Positions 25,149 to 36,093 of a DNA stretch of 64,000 bases are shown piece after piece. Source of the stretch: DASYXW01 sp035934405 (GTDB lineage Bacteria > Acidobacteriota > Terriglobia > UBA7540); NCBI GenBank assembly GCA_035934405.1, contig DASYXW010000076.1, forward strand, positions 19,549 to 83,548, read 5' to 3'. Position 1 is the first letter of the stretch. The number at the start of each line of letters is the position of its first letter. The notes below the pieces were generated by a model, which was not told where the DNA came from, made no database searches, and saw only the letters and a program-made list of their open reading frames with translations. The translations under genes were made by a program, and so were the position numbers.

Positions 25149-25352
25149 GCTTGCGTTGTTTTGAACAGCCGTCCGTGATTGCAAAACTTGTGAACGCAAT
25201 CCCATAGCAAGATTTCAACACCAGCGACTGAGAAAGCTTGATGAATCCACAAAGTCCGCGGGGGCTTTCCGTTGGCGAATCATCGGCTTCCAAACTTTTC
25301 CACACTTTCCACGCCACTACGGCTAAAATACAAGTGATAGGACACTATCTCT
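25149..25352. other. Candidate oriC with DnaA-box-like sites (dnaA-dnaN gap)
   Basis: The 204-bp gap contains TTTTCCACA at 25296-25304 (8/9 to TTATCCACA). An adjacent CTTTCCACG lies at 25305-25313, GAATCCACA at 25243-25251, and a weak inverse match near 25190. Box spacing and the dnaA-dnaN setting fit a bacterial origin, but no strong AT-rich unwinding element is obvious, so part of the origin may lie elsewhere. Confidence 0.5.
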
Positions 25353-26477
25353 ATGGAATTCTCAACTAAGAAATCTGATCTCCTGAAAGAGCTCGACCTG
25401 GCCCAAGGGGTGGTGGAAAAGAAAACGACCATTCCCATCCTTTCCAACTTTCTGCTTGAGGCGAGCGACAGTCACTTGCGTTTGAGCGCCACCGACCTCG
25501 AACTTGGGGTGCGCTCGATTTGCGAGGCCAAAGTGAAGAAGGGCGGCGCCGGGACGGTGCCGGCCAAGCGCCTGCTCGACATTGTGCGCTCGCTGCCCGA
25601 GGCCGATATCCACTTCAAGGTGCTCGAAAATAATTGGATTCAACTCACCTGCCAGCGGTCATCGTTCAAGCTGGTGGGGATGGCGAAGGACAACTTTCCC
25701 GTGCTTCCGGCCGTCCCCAAGGCCCTGGCCTCGATTCCTTGCGGCTGCCTGGCCACGCTGATTCACCGCACGTCCTTCGCGATTTCAAATGAGGAATCCC
25801 GTTACACACTCAACGGCGCCTTGCTGGCGCTCAAACCGGAGAGCGTCATGATGGTGGCAACCGACGGTCACCGGCTGGCCATGGTCGAGCGCGATGTGGA
25901 GGTGTCGGGCCTGAACAACGAGTTGAAGATCCTGATTCCTAAAAAGGCCATGATCGAACTGCAGCGCCTACTGGGGATGGAGGCAGAAACCGGCTCCGAG
26001 ACGGCCTTGGAGTTCTCGAAAGATGACAGCCACCTCTTCTTTTCGCTCGGCGATCGCGTCCTGATTGCCCGCCTGCTCACCGGCCAGTTCCCGAACTACG
26101 AGGCCGTGCTGCCCCGCGACAACAAGCTCACAGTTGAACTGGAGAAAGGGGCCATCGAAGCAGCGGTGCGCCGCGTGGCGCTGCTGGCGGACGAGCGGTC
26201 GCGGGCCGTCCGCGTCCAGGTGGACAAGGACCAGTTGGAAATCTTTTCTCAGAGCGGCGAGTACGGCGAAGCACACGAAACCCTGGACGCGAAATACGAC
26301 GGCGAGGCGATGCAGATCGGTTTCAACTACCAGTACCTCCTGGACTTTTTGGGCGTCCTCGGAGATACGGCCAAAGTCCGGTTGGAGTTGAAGGACGAAC
26401 AGAGCGCCGGCCAGTTCCGTCCCAGCGATGACGAGACCTACAAGTACCGCTACGTTGTCATGCCGATGCGGATTTGA
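25353..26477 (+). CDS. dnaN: DNA polymerase III beta subunit (sliding clamp)
   Basis: The 374-aa clamp subunit has three topologically similar domains. Recognisable stretches are TTIPILSNFLLEA, YTLNGALLAL, MMVATDGHRLAM and the C-terminal YRYVVMPMRI, close to the usual MPMR[LI] ending that forms part of the partner-binding pocket. A weak AT-rich stretch precedes ATG 25353. recF, often next, is absent between dnaN and gyrB. Confidence 0.97.
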   Translation: MEFSTKKSDLLKELDLAQGVVEKKTTIPILSNFLLEASDSHLRLSATDLELGVRSICEAKVKKGGAGTVPAKRLLDIVRSLPEADIHFKVLENNWIQLTCQRSSFKLVGMAKDNFPVLPAVPKALASIPCGCLATLIHRTSFAISNEESRYTLNGALLALKPESVMMVATDGHRLAMVERDVEVSGLNNELKILIPKKAMIELQRLLGMEAETGSETALEFSKDDSHLFFSLGDRVLIARLLTGQFPNYEAVLPRDNKLTVELEKGAIEAAVRRVALLADERSRAVRVQVDKDQLEIFSQSGEYGEAHETLDAKYDGEAMQIGFNYQYLLDFLGVLGDTAKVRLELKDEQSAGQFRPSDDETYKYRYVVMPMRI

Positions 26478-26650
26478 GGCTGCAGGAGGCGTAGGGGAGA
26501 TGCGCTAAGTATTTTATAAACAGTATTGTGACGGTGTTATTGGGTTCTGATTTGGCGTGTTTCCAGTGAACCTCAAGCGGACGCTAAGACCGATCTATCA
26601 CGACCACTACCTTACTCCGAAACTAGCGAAAAAAATAGCAGAAAAGGATG

Positions 26651-26712
26651 TTAAAATGAGGGAACGAACCGAAGAAGTGTCTTAGAATCAACACAAGTTC
26701 CGGTTCGTTCCC
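26651..26712 (+). promoter_or_regulatory. gyrB leader hairpin with a possible -10 element
   Basis: GGGAACGAACCG (26660-26671) is perfectly complementary to CGGTTCGTTCCC (26701-26712). Inside the 29-nt loop, GTGT and ACAC can pair further. TTAAAAT at 26651-26657 would place transcription start near the base of the hairpin. This suggests a structured 5' leader or a long dyad operator for gyrB. Confidence 0.55.
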
Positions 26713-26801
26713 AGAAACGAAACGGAAACCTGGCAAGCGCTGCAATGGGCCTGCGCCAGGTGCAGCGCCCCGAATACCGGGAGGAAAGGTCGTCCGAGCT
26801 A

Positions 26802-29207
<2,406 letters not shown>

Positions 29208-29300
29208 GCTTATTTAGAAACGGCGATTGCAGAACTTAAAGAACTTCGTGAGCACGACGCACAGAAAGTGCGCGACATCGAACAGCAATGTAGTTATTGA
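29208..29300 (+). other. In-frame open continuation after the gyrB stop
   Basis: Directly after the gyrB TGA the same frame stays open for 30 codons. It encodes a charged helix (ETAIAELKELREHDAQKVRD) before the next TGA at 29298-29300. It has no start of its own. It is either a scar of another gene's 3' end or a readthrough extension. Confidence 0.35.
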
Positions 29301-29331
29301 ACGGGCTAGCTAACGGCTTCGTGATTGGAAG

Positions 29332-29889
29332 GTGAGGAGGGCGTTGCGGAGCAAGCGTAGCGCGTCTATAATGACAGACCACCGCCTTTGCGGTCTACGG
29401 CTTTTCGGTGGCCGTCGTCGGATCCACGGTTGGGTATTCTACCGCCGTGTCGAAGCTACGGCGTCCATTTTTTTCCGGCCCGTCCAGAAAGGCACGCGGG
29501 ACGGGACACTGTCCGTGGTGGATAACGCGCCGGGCAGCCCGCAGACCGTCCCTCTCTGCGGCGTCGGCACTGCGGTCAAGCTCGTTCCTACCTCTCTTAG
29601 TTTCGGGCGCGTGCCCGTGGGCACGACGAGCAGTCCACGGGGCGTGACACTGAGAAACGCTTCTGTGAATGCCGCCCTCAACATCAGCGCCTTCAAGTTT
29701 TCAGGCTTCAACACCGGCGCTTTTGCCGAGACCAACACTTGCGGCACAAGCGTCCCGCCGCACGGAAGCTGCACGATTAGCGTGACCTTTGCCCCGAAGG
29801 CCAAGGGCTTCGAGAATGCGACCCTCAACATCTTCGACGATGGCGGCGCCAGTCCGCAGACGGTGATGGTGACGGGGATCGGAGAATAG
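29332..29889 (+). pseudogene. Fragment of a choice-of-anchor-D repeat protein
   Basis: From about 29505 the frame encodes one and a half anchor-D repeats (NAPGSPQTVPLCGVG; LSFGRVPVGTTSSPRGVTL; CGTSVPPHGSCTISVTFAP). These match the units of the proteins at 13517 and 37964. The first 55 residues are basic and unlike the family. No signal peptide or propeller domain is present. It is probably the 3' remnant of a larger secreted protein. Confidence 0.65.
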
Positions 29890-29973
29890 CAAGGTGATGC
29901 GCCGCACACACAGCCAACTTCGCCTCCCGGCACGAGCCGGGCGGTGGAGGTTTAGGCGGCGGTTCGATGGAAC

Positions 29974-30162
29974 TTAGCTCGTCGCTTCAGCCGCGCTCAT
30001 CGCCGCGGCGCGCGCGCGCTTGGCGGCCGGACCCCGCTTGGCGTGCCGCTTCTCCCGCGGCCGCACGATGATGTGCTGGCAGCTCAGGCAGATCAAATGC
30101 TCGCCGCTCGGCGATCGCGTGCTTCGCGATGATCCACACACTGGACAAGTCTGAGATTTCAT
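29974..30162 (-). CDS. Small zinc-ribbon protein
   Basis: The 62-aa product has two CxxC knuckles, TCPVCGSSRS and ICLSCQHIIV, which would bind one zinc ion. A basic, Ala/Arg-rich tail (EKRHAKRGPAAKRARAAA) suggests nucleic-acid binding. GGGGGGAT precedes the ATG at 30162. No named family is recognised. Confidence 0.6.
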   Translation of the reverse strand: MKSQTCPVCGSSRSTRSPSGEHLICLSCQHIIVRPREKRHAKRGPAAKRARAAAMSAAEATS

Positions 30163-30426
30163 AAATGTAATCCCCCCGTTCCTACAAACTTGAAACCAAC
30201 ACCAACTTGTAACATTTCTGAACGATTCTTGTAAAGCTATTACTTAAGGTATTATATTATGATGTACGTATATAGTAGTGTAATTACTTGTTTTTGGGGG
30301 AGATGTGCGCCAGGAAACGAAAGGCGAACCCCGATCACTTTTCCCGTGCGCCGAGCCAGCCTTTGCCGTATGCTTCGATGGTCCCGCGCCAGACAAAAGC
30401 CTGATACCGGAGGCTCTTTCGGAGAC

Positions 30427-31485
30427 ATGGCGAAAACTACAGTGAAGCGTCGCGATTTCCTGAAAGCGGCAGGAGCGTCCGCTGTGGCGCTCAACGCTCC
30501 CGCCGGTCTCAAAGCGATTGGAGGCAAACTCAACGTGCAGCCGTCCGCCGTTCCAGCCGATACCTCGTATCCGAAGCTCGCCATCATTGCGCATTACTCG
30601 CCGCAGAAACTCGCCTTTGCCGCCTCGGCCGGATACGAGGGTGTGGTGATTCCGCTCGACGAGTTTTTCGATCCCGACAAGCTCACGGACAGTCAGATTG
30701 ACCGGGTTCTCGCAACCGCACGCGACTCCGGCGTACGAATCATCTCCATCGAGTGCATGTGGGGCATCAACCACATCGCGAAGGATCCCGCGAAGCGGCG
30801 CGAGGCGCGCGCGAAATTCGTCCGCTGCCTCGAGTTTGGCCACCGCTTGGGATGCAAGTTCGTGGGCACGTTCAGCGGCGCGACGGAGGGCGCATCGGGA
30901 CCAGCCGCCGGGGACGAGCAGGCGAAGGCTCTAGCCGAGGCCGTCAATGAGCAGTATCTGCCGGTGCTCGAGAAACTCGACCTCGGCATGGGCTGGGAAA
31001 ACTACCCCTGCGACGTCAACTTCGCCACCGTGCCGGCGCTGTGGAATAAGGTCTTCGGGCTCGTCCCGAGTCACCGCCTGGGACTTGAGTTTGACCCCTC
31101 GCACCTCGTGCGACAGTATATCGACCCGGTCGCGACCGCCTGGGACGTGAAAGATCGCATTCTGGCCGTTCACGCCAAGGACACGGAAATCATCGAGCCG
31201 GTACTTCAACGAGTCGGGATTCACGGTGAGAAGTGGTGGCGCTACCGCATCCCCGGTCAAGGACTGATCAACTGGCCTGAGTTCGTGACTGTGCTGCTGC
31301 AGATCGGTTTCAAAGGCGGGATGGCGGTGGAGCACGAAGACGATTTCTGGGACGGTGATGACGATCCCAAGCGGCCGGAATTTTCCCAAGCCCGCAAGGA
31401 TGGATTCCTGTTGGCCGAGCGGTTCCTGCGCCTGTACCTGCCGGGACGCCCGGAGCGTGAAGGGCCGTTCAGCGCGGACAGTTGA
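30427..31485 (+). CDS. TAT-exported sugar phosphate isomerase/epimerase-like protein
   Basis: The 352-aa product starts MAKTTVKRRDFLKAAGASAV, a twin-arginine signal peptide, so the folded enzyme is exported. The rest is a xylose isomerase-like TIM barrel with likely metal-site motifs GMGWENYPCD, LEFDPSHLVRQYIDP, ILAVHAKDTEI and GGMAVEHEDDFW. It is related in motif layout to the protein at 18684. An upstream in-frame extension from 30259 lacks the signal and is rejected. Its 3' end overlaps the convergent FecR gene by 17 bp. Confidence 0.9.
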   Translation: MAKTTVKRRDFLKAAGASAVALNAPAGLKAIGGKLNVQPSAVPADTSYPKLAIIAHYSPQKLAFAASAGYEGVVIPLDEFFDPDKLTDSQIDRVLATARDSGVRIISIECMWGINHIAKDPAKRREARAKFVRCLEFGHRLGCKFVGTFSGATEGASGPAAGDEQAKALAEAVNEQYLPVLEKLDLGMGWENYPCDVNFATVPALWNKVFGLVPSHRLGLEFDPSHLVRQYIDPVATAWDVKDRILAVHAKDTEIIEPVLQRVGIHGEKWWRYRIPGQGLINWPEFVTVLLQIGFKGGMAVEHEDDFWDGDDDPKRPEFSQARKDGFLLAERFLRLYLPGRPEREGPFSADS

Positions 31486-32953
31486 ACGAGCCGGGGCCGC
31501 TCGGCGACACGGGCAGACCGTCGAAGACGGCCGTGGCCTCAATCGCGGCGCAGACCGCCGCGCCAATCGCGGCTGCGGTGTTGGCGGTGGCGGTGGCGCT
31601 GTTGGCAGCGGTTGTCGCGGCACCGAATTGCCCGGCAGCTTTCAGCAGATTGGAAGACGTGTCATTGATCTGGTTCACGGCGCCATCCACCACTCCGTAA
31701 CTGACCCCGGCCAGGATTGCGGCGAGCACCAAGGTGCCGGTGGTAGCTTCGTGGACGGCCACGATTTTCGCCGTGCGTTCGATCGTGGGCACGCCCGCGA
31801 AGCCGGTCAACGCCATCTCTCGCCTGACCTCGGTCTCAGCCTGCCTCGGCGCGCCCGGTGCGCCGTCATGACGCACGGCGGAGCAGTCGCCTTTATGCAA
31901 AGTGACGGCTCCGCCTAGAGAAGGGCTGATGCTCGCAAGCGAAAGCAGTCCAGCGCCGGCGTTGCAAACTCTTGTGATTTTAGTTCCGGCGTCTACAACG
32001 AAAGTCGTGGCTGACCCCTTCACAACCGCTGTCACGGTGCGCACTTCGAAACTCGATTGTGGCTGCGCGGGTCTTGTTGCCTCGGCGCGAACCCGGCCGT
32101 ACTGAAGCTCGATTTGCGTCTGCTGCGTATCAGGATCGTGCCGGATGAGCCGCATGGACGTGCCGCCGCCGAGGGCCGCAAAGGAACCATCCAGCAATTG
32201 CATACGCACCCGACCGCCGGCCGACGTGCGGATGCCGTCACCCTGGCTGACGAGCTCGTTCAAGCGAAGGGGGACGGCCAGCCGGGAGCCGGCGTGCTCC
32301 ACGGTCTCCTCCGGGTACAATTGGGTGACACGACCGGCGGTCGAAACCGTCGTCGGGGCGACTTCGGTTGTCGCGCTCGCCGCCTGCGACACGTCCTGAG
32401 GTATACCGGCTTCCAGCCGTACCGCTTTCCCAGCCACCAGAACCAGTGGCGCGCCGGCGCCTTGGATCATCACCCGGCCGCTCTCGGCAACCACTGCGGA
32501 CGAGCTCCCCACGGCCGCCACCCGGCACGCGGCTGAAGAACCCTTCAACGTAAGGCTTGCCCCTGGAACACGGATCTCCGAGCTCTCGCCGGTGAAGCTT
32601 CGCACCAGAAGCCCCCCTCGGCGCAATTCAAGCGCGGGGGTTGTGCCTCCCGAGGGCTGGACAAGCAGCGCGACTTCGCTGTCTCCCGCAACAGTTACCA
32701 CGCCGCCTGCCAGCAAACGCAGGAGGGCCCCTGATCGCGCGCCCGTCGTGATGACGTCGCGGGCAAAGAGCGCCGTGCCAGGCGGCGCCGGCAAGTTGTC
32801 GACCTCGAGATCGCCCCAGCCGACAACCGTCCCAACCGCGCCCGCCCTAATGACCTTGGCCCCGCCAGCCTCAGACCGCAGACCTGCGAGCGGAACGAGC
32901 AGGAGCGTCAGCCAAACCCTCAGGTTGATTCGTCGCCTCATCAGAACCGTCAT
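31469..32953 (-). CDS. Secreted FecR-domain protein
   Basis: The 494-aa protein has a signal peptide (VWLTLLLVPLAGLRSEAGG) and FecR-type beta-rich segments. One is near residues 45-150 (LFARDVITTGARSGALLRLL; LELRRGGLLVRSF), and a second near 225-340 (GDGIRTSAGGRVRMQLLDGS; FEVRTVTAVVKGSATTFVVD). A hydrophobic helix (GTLVLAAILAGVSYGVVDGA) lies near 415. It is probably periplasmic. No sigma factor or TonB receptor lies nearby, so a classical FecIR circuit is not supported. Confidence 0.8.
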   Translation of the reverse strand: MTVLMRRRINLRVWLTLLLVPLAGLRSEAGGAKVIRAGAVGTVVGWGDLEVDNLPAPPGTALFARDVITTGARSGALLRLLAGGVVTVAGDSEVALLVQPSGGTTPALELRRGGLLVRSFTGESSEIRVPGASLTLKGSSAACRVAAVGSSSAVVAESGRVMIQGAGAPLVLVAGKAVRLEAGIPQDVSQAASATTEVAPTTVSTAGRVTQLYPEETVEHAGSRLAVPLRLNELVSQGDGIRTSAGGRVRMQLLDGSFAALGGGTSMRLIRHDPDTQQTQIELQYGRVRAEATRPAQPQSSFEVRTVTAVVKGSATTFVVDAGTKITRVCNAGAGLLSLASISPSLGGAVTLHKGDCSAVRHDGAPGAPRQAETEVRREMALTGFAGVPTIERTAKIVAVHEATTGTLVLAAILAGVSYGVVDGAVNQINDTSSNLLKAAGQFGAATTAANSATATANTAAAIGAAVCAAIEATAVFDGLPVSPSGPGSFNCPR

Positions 32954-33120
32954 GCCCCCTCGGCCGCGCTCGTGTTTCGTCTGTCTGCGCCATGCCGGAA
33001 GCGCGGAGCGGTCTATTTACTTTGTAGTGGCTTACTCAGTTGAAGATTACTATGAACTAAATCTGTGCAAGGTGTGCGAACCCGCTCGCTCTCAACTGTT
33101 AAGACGGTGCGAAAGCCAGC

Positions 33121-33155
33121 TTATCCACAGGGATTTGCACACTCTCTGTGGAAAA
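33121..33155. promoter_or_regulatory. Pair of DnaA-box sequences
   Basis: A perfect TTATCCACA (33121-33129) faces an inverse TGTGGAAAA (33147-33155), with a weaker ATTTGCACA between them. They lie in the gap between the FecR and CDGSH genes, about 4 kb past gyrB. They could titrate DnaA or belong to a split origin, or be chance. Confidence 0.4.
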
Positions 33156-33175
33156 CAGCAGCTCGCCGCGGCAGG

Positions 33176-33421
33176 CTACGAAACGACCGGCTTGGGCGCG
33201 ACCGGCGGCGGAAGCTCCCGTGCTCGAACCTCCGATTGGAATCCGACCTTCTTGTGGCTGCCGTCGCAAAAGGGCTTGTCCTCCGAATGCCCGCACCGGC
33301 ACAGGCTGATGCCCGTCCGTCCGGCGAGGTCAAACGGCTTGCCTTCCATGTCGTGAATCGTGAACTCGCCCTCGATGCGTAAAGGGCCGTGGTTTCTTAC
33401 CGTGACCTTAGTCTCTGCCAA
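33176..33421 (-). CDS. CDGSH iron-sulfur domain protein
   Basis: The 81-aa product contains CRCGHSEDKPFCDGSH, the CDGSH [2Fe-2S] motif with three cysteines and one histidine as ligands (mitoNEET family). The preceding strand-rich segment (PLRIEGEFTIHDMEGKPF) fits the prokaryotic CDGSH proteins with an N-terminal extension. TTG 33421 with GGGAGGAAC directly upstream is favoured over TTG 33457. A cluster-transfer or redox role is inferred. A ferredoxin gene is divergent next door. Confidence 0.88.
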   Translation of the reverse strand: MAETKVTVRNHGPLRIEGEFTIHDMEGKPFDLAGRTGISLCRCGHSEDKPFCDGSHKKVGFQSEVRARELPPPVAPKPVVS

Positions 33422-33537
33422 AGTTCCTCCCTCAATCGTCGCGGTAAGCTTCCGCAAATCAATCGCCGGCGGTTGACTTCGCCACGCCGCTTTCGTAGAA
33501 TCTCACCGGGGCTCGACGCGCCCCGAGGAGCGCCTTT

Positions 33538-33903
33538 TTGCCTACATACTATATACCCACTCCCGACGTCATCAAAGAAGAGCCGAAGTCCGAGGGCATC
33601 AATACGCCGCGCAAGAAGAAGCCCAAGGAGCTGGCGGTGATCACGGAATGTTGCACCGGCTGCGCCGGCTCACCCGCCTGCGTCCCTTACTGCCCCGTCG
33701 AGGACTGCATGTACTGGGTGACCGATTGGGAACATCCGCCCTTTGGCCGCATCGAGGTTGACCCCGCAACTTGCATCGGCTGCAAGAAATGCACCAGCAA
33801 GGGTCCGGACGGCTCTTTCCTCGACGGCTGCCCGTGGGATGCCATCGAAATGATCCCCATCGAGTTCGTCGAGGAGAAGCTGGGCGTCAAGTATCAGATT
33901 TAA
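33538..33903 (+). CDS. 4Fe-4S ferredoxin-type protein
   Basis: The 121-aa product has cysteine clusters TECCTGCAGSPACVPYCP and ATCIGCKKCTSKGPDG followed by DGCPWDAIEM. This is compatible with two iron-sulfur clusters in an unusual, stretched ferredoxin spacing. An N-terminal 30 residues rich in Lys/Pro precede it. The start is TTG 33538. It is divergent from the CDGSH gene, which hints at a shared Fe-S context. The redox partner is unknown. Confidence 0.85.
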   Translation: MPTYYIPTPDVIKEEPKSEGINTPRKKKPKELAVITECCTGCAGSPACVPYCPVEDCMYWVTDWEHPPFGRIEVDPATCIGCKKCTSKGPDGSFLDGCPWDAIEMIPIEFVEEKLGVKYQI

Positions 33904-33936
33904 CCATAGGCTCATCGGGCCATCGGGTCATTTGAA
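33904..33936. repeat. Octamer-repeat arm after the ferredoxin gene
   Basis: Units of the ATCGGGCC/ATCGGGTC octamer family (ctcatcgggccatcgggtcat) lie between the ferredoxin and the convergent HEAT-repeat gene. The last codons and stop of the latter (SNDPMAR) are encoded by this array. Confidence 0.65.
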
Positions 33937-34838
33937 AGCACCGACACCCTCTTCCTGATTGCCTGCGCCGTCAGGATCGCCTGCTGGCGGACGGCGTCGG
34001 GCATGCCGGCCACTCCCCGCGCCAACCGGTCTACATCTTCCAAATCATCCGCCCGCCCCACCAGATACAACGCGCGTAAGGCTTCCCACACCTGCCTGTC
34101 TCCCGGCGCGAGCTCCGCGATCTCATCCCCGGCGCGGACGTCAGCCCCGTCGTGGACCACTTGGCGTTCCAACTTACCTGAGAGGGGCGAGCGCACCTCG
34201 ACTGCCCCGTCCGTCCCCTTGATCCTCGCCACGAGGTCGCCTGCGTTCAAGGCGTCCTCGTCTTTCGAGCGAAAGGTCACGACCCCGCCTTGCGGGGCGA
34301 GCGCCCGGTAAGGGCGGAGCATCGCCCGAAGCTGGGCGTCGCCCGTCGAATCGCCGAAACGCGCCAGCGCGAGCGCCGCGTTCCAGCGCACCACGTCCAC
34401 CGGGTCCGCCACCAGCTTCAGAAGCGCCTGGTGAAACTCCGGCGACTGGTTGTCCTCGCCCATCACCCAGGCCGTCATGCTGCGCAGTTGCGGCTCGCTG
34501 GTCGAGGCAAGCTTCATGAGATCGGGATACCAGCGCTTCGACGCCGGCTCGTGGCGGGCGATCTGCGCGTCCAGTTGCGAGAGCGCGTGCTGGGTCAGGT
34601 GCGGCTGCGACGTGTCTTCGAGACCCTCGGCCATCTCGCTCTCCCCGAGCCGGCGACCGAACCAGGTGGAGTACCAGAACAAGAACATGACGAGAATCGC
34701 CAGAACGGGAACCAGAGAGATGAGCAAGTTGCGAGTGGGCGGAAACCCTCCGGCAACCGGCGCGGGGGGGACAGCGCCCGCCGGACCGGACCTTTCGGCC
34801 TTATCGGCTTGACCGGAGGCGGCCACAGGGTTGTTCAT
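33912..34838 (-). CDS. Membrane-anchored HEAT-repeat protein with barrel-sandwich (lipoyl-like) domain
   Basis: The 308-aa product starts MNNPVAASGQ at 34838. One transmembrane helix (LLISLVPVLAILVMFLFWYS) follows a Pro/Ala linker. Residues 110-185 form HEAT-like helices (VVRWNAALALARFGDSTGDA). Residues 195-255 form a biotinyl/lipoyl-like barrel-sandwich fold (VEVRSPLSGKLERQVVHDGA; VRAGDEIAELAPGD) without the modifiable lysine. Such hybrids occur in HlyD-type adaptors, but this combination is unusual. Function unknown. Confidence 0.75.
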   Translation of the reverse strand: MNNPVAASGQADKAERSGPAGAVPPAPVAGGFPPTRNLLISLVPVLAILVMFLFWYSTWFGRRLGESEMAEGLEDTSQPHLTQHALSQLDAQIARHEPASKRWYPDLMKLASTSEPQLRSMTAWVMGEDNQSPEFHQALLKLVADPVDVVRWNAALALARFGDSTGDAQLRAMLRPYRALAPQGGVVTFRSKDEDALNAGDLVARIKGTDGAVEVRSPLSGKLERQVVHDGADVRAGDEIAELAPGDRQVWEALRALYLVGRADDLEDVDRLARGVAGMPDAVRQQAILTAQAIRKRVSVLSNDPMAR

Positions 34839-35448
34839 AAGGATGCTGCTTCCCGGCCCTCCTTGACCGACCGAATTCGGGCCAGCCAACCGCAATCGGG
34901 GATGACGGCAACCGTTCTCGTTTGTTTTCTATGAGATTCTGGCTTTAGCGGGAGGCCGCCCGCAGCGAGTTGGAGGCATAAAAAGTGCGGGCGTCCGGAA
35001 GCCCTTCCCGCTCTCGATTCGGCCGCTTTCTCAGGGCGGGAACCATGAGACGCGCGCTTTACCGGCGCCTGCCCGGGGGAAAACAGGGGAAGGCTGGAGG
35101 CCGACAGGGCGAGGTGCTCGGGCTGCAACAGGGAGATCACCGGTGAGAACCAGCATACGCCTCACGGCCAGACTTGTCAAGGCTAGTTTGCTAGGCTACT
35201 ACATGTCGGCGCCAAGCCGGCTCCAGGCTGGCCATGGCGAATGAGTTCGCACAAGACCCCCGGCGGGAGCGTTACGGCAATGAGCCAGGGTAAGTATTGC
35301 CCGAGTGCGAGCCTCGCCGTGTAATAGTTTCTCCTGGCTTGTCCGCGGCGAATCGCCCATATCAAACTGACAATCAATGGGATGACTAACACGGCCGCGG
35401 TGTGGCTGCCGGCTTGCAAAGTGAGAAACCTGACGCCAGGAGGCGAGC
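34839..35448. other. Gap with no confident gene
   Basis: A minus-strand frame at 35183-35419 (78 aa) has two hydrophobic stretches (AAVLVIPLIVSLIWAI; LPWLIAVTLPPGVLCELI) and could be a small membrane protein, but nothing identifies it. The 34900-35160 stretch is GC-rich with several short inverted repeats. I saw no known riboswitch or structural RNA consensus in it. Confidence 0.3.
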
Positions 35449-35614
35449 ATGCTTTACTACACCATAGTTTTTCTGATCCTTAGTCCTGATTGCCGGAATA
35501 TTGGGATTCGGGTTCATTGCCTTCGCGGCCGCCGGCCTCGCCAAGATTTTTTTCTTCATTTTCCTGGTTCTGTTTCTTCTCAGCCTGCTCCGGGGGGTGA
35601 CGCGGCGCGCTTGA
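35449..35614 (+). pseudogene. Frameshifted DUF1328 (YtjA-type) small membrane protein gene
   Basis: ATG 35449 opens MLYYTIVFLIL, the normal DUF1328 start. After about 11 codons an extra base shifts the frame. The continuing frame reads VLIAGILGFGFIAFAAAGLA and then KIFFFIFLVLFLLSLLRG before TGA at 35612-35614. Together these match the approximately 55-aa two-helix DUF1328 membrane protein. A good AGGAGG lies upstream. It is either a recent inactivation or a single-base sequence error. Confidence 0.8.
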
Positions 35615-35880
35615 ATTTCTGACGCCACCCCATGAGCCAGGCAATCCAACAGCGATGGAGGGCGCAGTGACAGATCTGAGCGAGCGAGGAATGTGGAGCG
35701 TGCTGCAGTTTCGGAGCCAGATGCAGCCCTACCTCGAAGACCTTAACGGGGCGCCGGAGGAGATCGTCAGGTTTGACTTCCAGTGCGCTTGCGGGGCCGA
35801 CCGCGAGATCGCTGAGGTACGAGGACTGGTGCAAATCCCATCGTCGGAGCGCCGGCCGCATGACCATAAGGAGGCAGGAT

Positions 35881-36051
35881 ATGCCCAACAGAAAACATCT
35901 GCGAGGAGTGGGCACGAAAGAACAGCGGATGTACGAGCACATCAAGCAGAGCTCGGAGAAAGAAGGCCGGTACGGGAAGCGCGCTGAGGAAGTGGCGGCG
36001 CGCACGGTGATGAAACACCATAAGCAGGAAGGCCACGCGAAGGGGCGCTAG
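35881..36051 (+). CDS. Small basic stress-type protein (plasmid-stabilisation-like annotation family)
   Basis: The 56-aa product reads MPNRKHLRGVGTKEQRMYEH at its start and contains AEEVAARTVMKHHKQEGHAK. It resembles small, highly charged proteins often annotated as 'plasmid stabilization protein' that appear with other general-stress genes. AAGGAGG lies seven bases before ATG 35881, deciding this start over a longer frame from 35773. It is followed by another small membrane protein. Confidence 0.65.
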   Translation: MPNRKHLRGVGTKEQRMYEHIKQSSEKEGRYGKRAEEVAARTVMKHHKQEGHAKGR

Positions 36052-36093
36052 CCCGAGGAGCGCTCGGCGGAAACGCCCGACGGAGGTGCGTTT

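Noticed and set aside
30259..30426. Longer N-terminus for the TAT-exported isomerase-like protein
   Set aside because: It would bury the twin-arginine signal 65 residues deep; ATG 30427 gives a proper TAT signal at the N-terminus.
34900..35160. Riboswitch or structural RNA
   Set aside because: The stretch is GC-rich with short inverted repeats, but I found no cobalamin, TPP, RNase P, SRP or c-di-GMP consensus boxes.
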